The translations under genes were made by a program, and so were the position numbers. A DNA stretch of 64,000 nucleotides from an uncultured Clostridia bacterium (lineage in GTDB: Bacteria > Bacillota > Clostridia > Christensenellales > CAAEEZ01), in NCBI GenBank assembly GCA_934365195.1, contig CAKRNA010000008.1, forward strand, positions 1 to 64,000, written 5' to 3'. Of the stretch, positions 59,789 through 64,000 are shown piece by piece (position 1 is the stretch's first letter; each line of letters begins with the position of its first letter). The notes under the pieces are model-generated. The model saw only the letters and a program-made list of their open reading frames with translations. It did not search any database and was not told the origin of the DNA.

Positions 59789-60640
59789 TTATCCTGCCAA
59801 AAACTCGCTGTAAAAGTCGTTTTTCACCTTTTCACGATTATTTTCGTCTATCCTATCCAAAAACTTTAACGGGGCTTTGCGCCTTTTTAACCGCTCGGTA
59901 AACTTAGACGAATAGGCAATAAACAGCAAGTACACGTACGGCATACCAAGGTTGGTTTCCACCAGCGAATTTACGATAAGCGTTTTTAGTTTTTGGCTAA
60001 ACGGCATCGTGCTAGACGGATTTCTAATACCACCTATAAGCAAAGTAAACTCCCAGCCAAACTGCACAAGAATGCCTATAATCAGTAGCCACAGGATATT
60101 GATTTTGCCGTTATTGTTGTTTTTCAAATTCCAAATTATCAGCATCAAGTAGCCCACAAACAGCATTATCGCCATGCCGCCGTGAGTAGTGCCCGTGGTT
60201 CTAAAAGTGATTATCTCGCCGCCCGCCGAGAACTTATCGGCAAGCATAGGGCCTGTTAGCCACCAGCACAATATTAGTAGCGACCACTCGAACAGGTGCT
60301 TGTCCTTTGATATCCACAGCCAAATCCACACAAAATTAGTAAAGCCGTAACTAAGCGACATCCAGCACAGTATCCAAAAAAATAACTGCTTATTTGCCAT
60401 ATCGCCGTTAAATAGGATAATCCGCTCCTGAAATGCGTGGTAAAATATGCCGTAATCCACCACCATATACAGCACGCCTGCAAGCGCTCCGACAAGTAGC
60501 GTCATATACTTTTTCTGCCACAGCAGTAGCCCGATAAGTACCACCAAAAAGGCGATATCAAAGTAAATAAACGCCTCGTCAAATACCCTCATAGCCACCA
60601 CCATACCGTCAGGCACGTTTGGAGTTGCTAAAAAAGTCAT
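59789..60640 (-). CDS. Polytopic membrane protein of unknown function
   Basis: 283 residues from the ATG at 60640 (GAGAGGGGG upstream; a longer frame is not supported). About seven or eight hydrophobic helices rich in Trp (for example IYFDIAFLVVLIGLLLW, LFFWILCWMSLSYGF, ILWLLIIGILVQFGWEF) and a basic C-terminal tail of about 50 residues. I do not recognise the family; it may be a transporter-like or polymer-related membrane protein. No co-transcribed neighbour. Confidence 0.7.
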   Translation of the reverse strand: MTFLATPNVPDGMVVAMRVFDEAFIYFDIAFLVVLIGLLLWQKKYMTLLVGALAGVLYMVVDYGIFYHAFQERIILFNGDMANKQLFFWILCWMSLSYGFTNFVWIWLWISKDKHLFEWSLLILCWWLTGPMLADKFSAGGEIITFRTTGTTHGGMAIMLFVGYLMLIIWNLKNNNNGKINILWLLIIGILVQFGWEFTLLIGGIRNPSSTMPFSQKLKTLIVNSLVETNLGMPYVYLLFIAYSSKFTERLKRRKAPLKFLDRIDENNREKVKNDFYSEFLAG

Positions 60641-61275
60641 ATCCCCCTCTCCCCTAATACTACTATAACTTTTCGTTACAAGCAATACTATTTAATAAGT
60701 ATATTTTATATTCTATAAACTTCTTTTGTCAATAAAAACGGGCTTTATATTTAGACAGGTTGCCATTTCAAACGGCTTAATTACTCAGTTATACCTTTCG
60801 TTCGCCTATTTCGTATTCATATCCTTGGTTTTTCACGCCTTACGCCTCACACTTTCAAGCCTTTCGCTCTCGCTTTTCAAGTCACCCTTCACGCCGCTGC
60901 CCGCATGTTCAGACTATTCTTCCCGGCCCGACGCAACGTAGCCCTTTTACCCAAATCCTTGTAAAATCTTGCCCCTTTACTTGCCACGCCAAAACGCAAA
61001 ATCTAGCCTACGTTTATAATACCATATTTTGCTTATTTCCACAATACCACTAAAAGCAAACAAAATTCTTCTCCCGTTCTTCTCTCAAATCAAGGATAAA
61101 TACTGCTGCGTATTAGTCCTGCCTTAAACAATCAGTTAAACCATATCTTTTATTTATGCAATAACAACTAATGAGGTTTAAAGTCACTTCACCTGTAATT
61201 ATATAAAAAGAACTTAAAAATTCCATATTAGGCGTAAAATTCGCTTCACAATCGTACTTTTATGATATAATATTA
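60641..61275. other. Intergenic DNA without a gene
   Basis: 60830-60990 is pyrimidine-rich on the + strand without a frame or hairpin I can support. The only clear feature is the promoter at its right edge. Confidence 0.5.
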
Positions 61276-61304
61276 TTGACAAAACGTTGTGAAACACGTA
61301 TTAA
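61276..61304 (+). promoter_or_regulatory. Promoter of small two-span membrane protein gene
   Basis: TTGACA (61276-61281), 17-bp spacer, TATTAA (61299-61304); CGGAG before the ATG at 61321. Confidence 0.78.
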
Positions 61305-61320
61305 AAACGGAGAACTCGGT

Positions 61321-61836
61321 ATGGCTTTTAAACGCAAAAAAGTATCTACTTTAAAAAAAATTATTTCTGATATTGCGATAATCCTGTTTGTGATTATCGT
61401 AGGGGTCGTTTACGTAGCGGGCGCTCCTGAAAGATGGAATATGGTACTATTTAACGTACTCGACACCCTTAAATTAGGCAGAGCCGGCGGGGCTTTAATT
61501 TGGGTGCTTTTCTCCTTTATTATCGGCGCTATCGTCACCCCGATAACGTTAAAAGAAAGCAAGTGGAACAACAAAAATTTGGCGCTACCCGTAATAAGCC
61601 TTAATGGTGACAAAATCGAAATAAATAATTACAATAATTCGGTTGTGCTTTGCGCTACGGATATTGCCAAAGTAACCATTATGAACAAGGATTCCGTAAT
61701 CCAAATTTACACTAAAGACGGCAAACGCACCATACCCGAAAACCTAGATAGCCCTCGCCTTTCGTACGAAAAACTAAAAGAATATCTTACCGCAGTTAGC
61801 CCCGATATCACTTTCGAGGACTCTGCTAAACAATAA
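61321..61836 (+). CDS. Two-span membrane protein with small cytoplasmic domain
   Basis: 171 residues. A basic N-terminus, transmembrane helices at about 15-34 and 55-77, then a C-terminal region of about 90 residues with strands ALPVISLNGDKIEINNYNNSVVLCATDIAKVTIMNKDSVIQIYTKDGKRTIP that resembles a PH-like barrel of membrane proteins of the YdbT/bPH type (from memory of the pattern). The start at 61321 is the only one downstream of the promoter. Function unknown. Downstream (61837-62319) I see nothing supported. Confidence 0.72.
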   Translation: MAFKRKKVSTLKKIISDIAIILFVIIVGVVYVAGAPERWNMVLFNVLDTLKLGRAGGALIWVLFSFIIGAIVTPITLKESKWNNKNLALPVISLNGDKIEINNYNNSVVLCATDIAKVTIMNKDSVIQIYTKDGKRTIPENLDSPRLSYEKLKEYLTAVSPDITFEDSAKQ

Positions 61837-62319
61837 CCCAAAGTTTCACGAATTTTAGCCCTAAAAAAGCAATATCGAAAACCTAACAAATGGTAAATAT
61901 GCTAATAAATAGTGTGTCTATATAGTAACAAAATATAAATCTGCATAAATATACAAACAAAAACCGCCTGATGATAAAACCATTACGAAAAATTGCAACA
62001 ATTTGCAAATATATTTCGATATTGATCATTTAATCAACAAGGCGCTTTTATTTTTCAAAGCAACAAAATCAATCGCAAAAGATAAGCGTAAATTACATAT
62101 TTTGCCGCAACAATTCAAGCACTCGACACGGTTAAATATCTAATACTTAAAACCCTAACCTCGCTTTCCGCTAAGTTAGGCAATATTTGGTGGGAATAAT
62201 GAGGATATGTTTCAAAAGATTTATGACGTTTAGACGGCACATACTTTCATACCGAAAAAAGTTAAATAATAAAATAATACAAACCCCGTTTTTGTTTCAG
62301 GGTTCGTACAATTCGCTTG
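61837..62319. other. Intergenic DNA without a gene
   Basis: AT-rich sequence between the membrane protein gene and tRNA-Ser; short frames overlap the tRNA and are not genes. Confidence 0.5.
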
Positions 62320-62408
62320 TGGCGGAAGCGGTGGGATTCGAACCCACGGTACCTTACGGTACAACTGATTTCGAGTCAGTCCCGTTATGACCACTTCGAT
62401 ACGCTTCC
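62320..62408 (-). tRNA. tRNA-Ser(CGA)
   Basis: 89 nt with CCA: acceptor GGAAGCG/CGCTTCC, D arm, anticodon stem ACTGA/TCAGT around CTCGAAA (anticodon CGA, reads UCG), the long variable arm of serine tRNAs (GTACC/GGTAC), T arm GTGGG-TTCGAAT-CCCAC and discriminator G. Confidence 0.97.
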
Positions 62409-62912
62409 ATAGGTCTTATTATAATATAAAGTTTGCAGTTTAGCAAATCAAATTTAGGTGTTTTTAATTTTTAAGCCAAAATTCTATTTAATTCGTAATT
62501 ATATTGCATTCTTAATTGATTATGTTAAAAACTCGCTGTTTTAAGGCGTTTTTCTGCTAAGAGTTTTTATTACTCTTTAAGGCGCACAAAAACGTAAACT
62601 TTTACGCCGTTTAAAAACGCTTAAAATTTGCTTAAAAACACAATTCTCCCCGCAAATTTTGTAAAATTAGCCATTTTTAACACTAAAAACCTTATAAAGT
62701 AGGCGGATATTTACATCGCCTTTATCTCCTCTTTTACCTAAGGTTTTTCCGTTTTTTTACGTAATTTTGATACTTTAAAAGAAATTTTTACGTGAATTTG
62801 CAAGAATAATAACGCTTAGTTTTTACCTATTAAAACGGGATATCCCACAAAATAGGCAATTATTTTACAAAAAAATAACGAGGTTCTTGCCCTCGTTACT
62901 TATTTTTTAGCA
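62409..62912. other. Intergenic DNA without a gene
   Basis: About 500 bp of AT-rich sequence, presumably with the tRNA-Ser promoter at its left edge; no frame, repeat or convincing hairpin. Confidence 0.45.
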
Positions 62913-64000
62913 TTATTTTTGCTCCGATTGTTTGTTAAAATCGGTATTATACGTTAGGTTGTAATAAATTATCCAGTCCTGATTATTTGCAAGTTCGTCA
63001 AACTTTTTGCCGCTGAACGAATTAACTTTGTAAGGGAAAACGTAAGCGCAACTAGCCTTATCGTCGTTATATAATAGCAACAAATCCAACAAAAGATTAT
63101 TCGCTCTTTCTTGGTAATAAGGCTTGTTTTTCGGCTTTGAGTACCTGCTTAACGCCTTTGCCGTAATCACACTACTTAGGCTTGGGAAGTTATCGCCGTA
63201 AAGCCTGCTTTGACCAAACTTGTGGCTATCCCAATGCCTTATTGCCGAATCGTACATAAACACGCTTGGTTGTTTTCCGCTAAACGACAACAAGATTTTG
63301 AACAGTTTTTTTGCCTCGATTAGATACTTATCCTCGCCCGTCAAATCGTACGCATCTAGCATAATATCGGTGGCCGACGCTACCACGCTGTCAGAGAACC
63401 TTGCGTACTCGGTAGGGAAGTGTATGCCGTGTTTTAGCACGTTTTCGATTTGTTGCAAATACTTCTCCTTTAAAGATTTTGCCACTTCTTTTTCGCCAAG
63501 TTTATCCGCAAACGCAATTATTTTAAGGATAGGCAGTTCCACGTAAGCGTTCACACCGCCCTTTTCGTAGAACTTAAACAGAATTTTAACCGCCTTGTCA
63601 AAATACCTTCTATCGCCAAAATACTCGTAAGCAAGCAAATAAAGTAGCGAATACCAGCCGTACGTGGACTTGTTTTCAATAGGTGAAACTTTAAAAATCG
63701 CCGTGTCGCACACCGTTCCGCTTTCCTTTACAATCGTCCTATCGATAAAGTCCAACCCAAGTTTAATGCTGTCCTCTAATTTTGCCTTAAATTCCTCAGT
63801 AATAGGCTGCTCCGATAGTAGCCTTGAAAGAATGGCAATAGGCATACAAACCCTGTCTTTACCAAGGTTTTTGTCGCTTTTTGCAGTTGGCTCGTGCAAT
63901 TTTCTTTCCTCGCTAAAATCGTACACGTAGTAAGCCCCACGCCTTAAATCGTTTTTATCGTGGTTTTGTTGGTTATCCACAATAAAGTTAAGCCTATCGT
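62913..64000 (-). CDS. Partial alpha/alpha-toroid-like protein, 5' end missing
   Basis: At least 360 codons; the frame is open to the window edge (upstream residues read DRLNFIV before the GTG at 63980), so the true start lies beyond 64000. The visible part is almost all helical with repeated Y/W-rich helix pairs (TYGWYSLLYLLAYEYFGDRRYFDKA, AYDLTGEDKYLIEAKKLFKIL), the pattern of alpha/alpha-barrel enzymes such as glycoside hydrolases, epimerases and heparinase-like proteins. No catalytic residues can be assigned. Only the C-terminal portion is present. Confidence 0.7.
   Translation of the reverse strand, partial: DRLNFIVDNQQNHDKNDLRRGAYYVYDFSEERKLHEPTAKSDKNLGKDRVCMPIAILSRLLSEQPITEEFKAKLEDSIKLGLDFIDRTIVKESGTVCDTAIFKVSPIENKSTYGWYSLLYLLAYEYFGDRRYFDKAVKILFKFYEKGGVNAYVELPILKIIAFADKLGEKEVAKSLKEKYLQQIENVLKHGIHFPTEYARFSDSVVASATDIMLDAYDLTGEDKYLIEAKKLFKILLSFSGKQPSVFMYDSAIRHWDSHKFGQSRLYGDNFPSLSSVITAKALSRYSKPKNKPYYQERANNLLLDLLLLYNDDKASCAYVFPYKVNSFSGKKFDELANNQDWIIYYNLTYNTDFNKQSEQK

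Noticed and set aside
62187..62390. Short protein overlapping tRNA-Ser on the opposite strand
   Set aside because: Its C-terminal half is the antisense of the tRNA gene, a common false gene call.

Overview
The window is low-GC bacterial DNA using the standard code, with strong Shine-Dalgarno sites and textbook sigma-A promoters (TTGACA, 17 bp, TATAAT). It carries single-membrane-style lipoproteins, MBG/InlB/BspA-type surface repeats, a PerR-type regulator with a reverse rubrerythrin, and a FucO-like dehydrogenase. Together these suggest an anaerobic, probably gut-associated, member of the Clostridia. That placement is inference; no 16S or ribosomal gene is present.

Region 1 (1-15045) is a complete integrated element in a tRNA-Asn gene. 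It is bounded by a perfect 77-bp direct repeat (1-77 and 14969-15045) made of the tRNA-Asn 3' end plus its terminator. It encodes a tyrosine integrase, two CI-like repressors with separate operator sets, a lambda-O-like replication initiator whose gene contains three 24-bp iterons, a run of tiny proteins, several large single-span membrane or secreted proteins, a 37-residue hydrophobic protein and a Zot/pI-like ATPase. The best reading is a large, unusual inovirus-like (filamentous phage) prophage. Its intergenic DNA is full of hairpins and holds a repeat family placed between genes (about 4150, 11020, 12253 and 14773). Immediately right of it (15046-15912) lie an integrase tail, a repressor and operators left by a second element in tandem.

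Region 2 (15913-19550) holds a membrane-anchored HTH/zinc-ribbon protein, an 825-residue propeller lipoprotein and the left end of a dead IS3-family element.

Region 3 (19679-32800) is a second integrative element of about 13.1 kb. It has split a tRNA-Arg(CCT) gene inside the anticodon loop: the 5' half is at 19642-19679 and the 3' half at 32801-32844, and the two halves pair in every stem. Neither junction regenerates a functional tRNA; instead the element carries its own intact tRNA-Arg(CCT) at 19862-19936. Integrase, excisionase, DnaC-like ATPase, HTH initiator and repressor form the mobility/replication half. A single autoregulated operon (XRE, m5C methyltransferase, nuclease, second m5C methyltransferase, HNH nuclease, zinc-hook ATPase) and hipBA form the defence/stability half.

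Region 4 (32848-64000) looks like host chromosome. It holds a four-gene operon coding for a giant repeat lipoprotein, an ABC exporter and a second surface protein; then fucO, a DUF4011 helicase-nuclease, a BspA-like lipoprotein with a (GCTT)n tract upstream, a MATE exporter, a Pr6Pr-like membrane protein, a YegP-like protein, perR-rubrerythrin, a Wzz-like protein, two membrane proteins, tRNA-Ser(CGA) and a gene cut by the window end.
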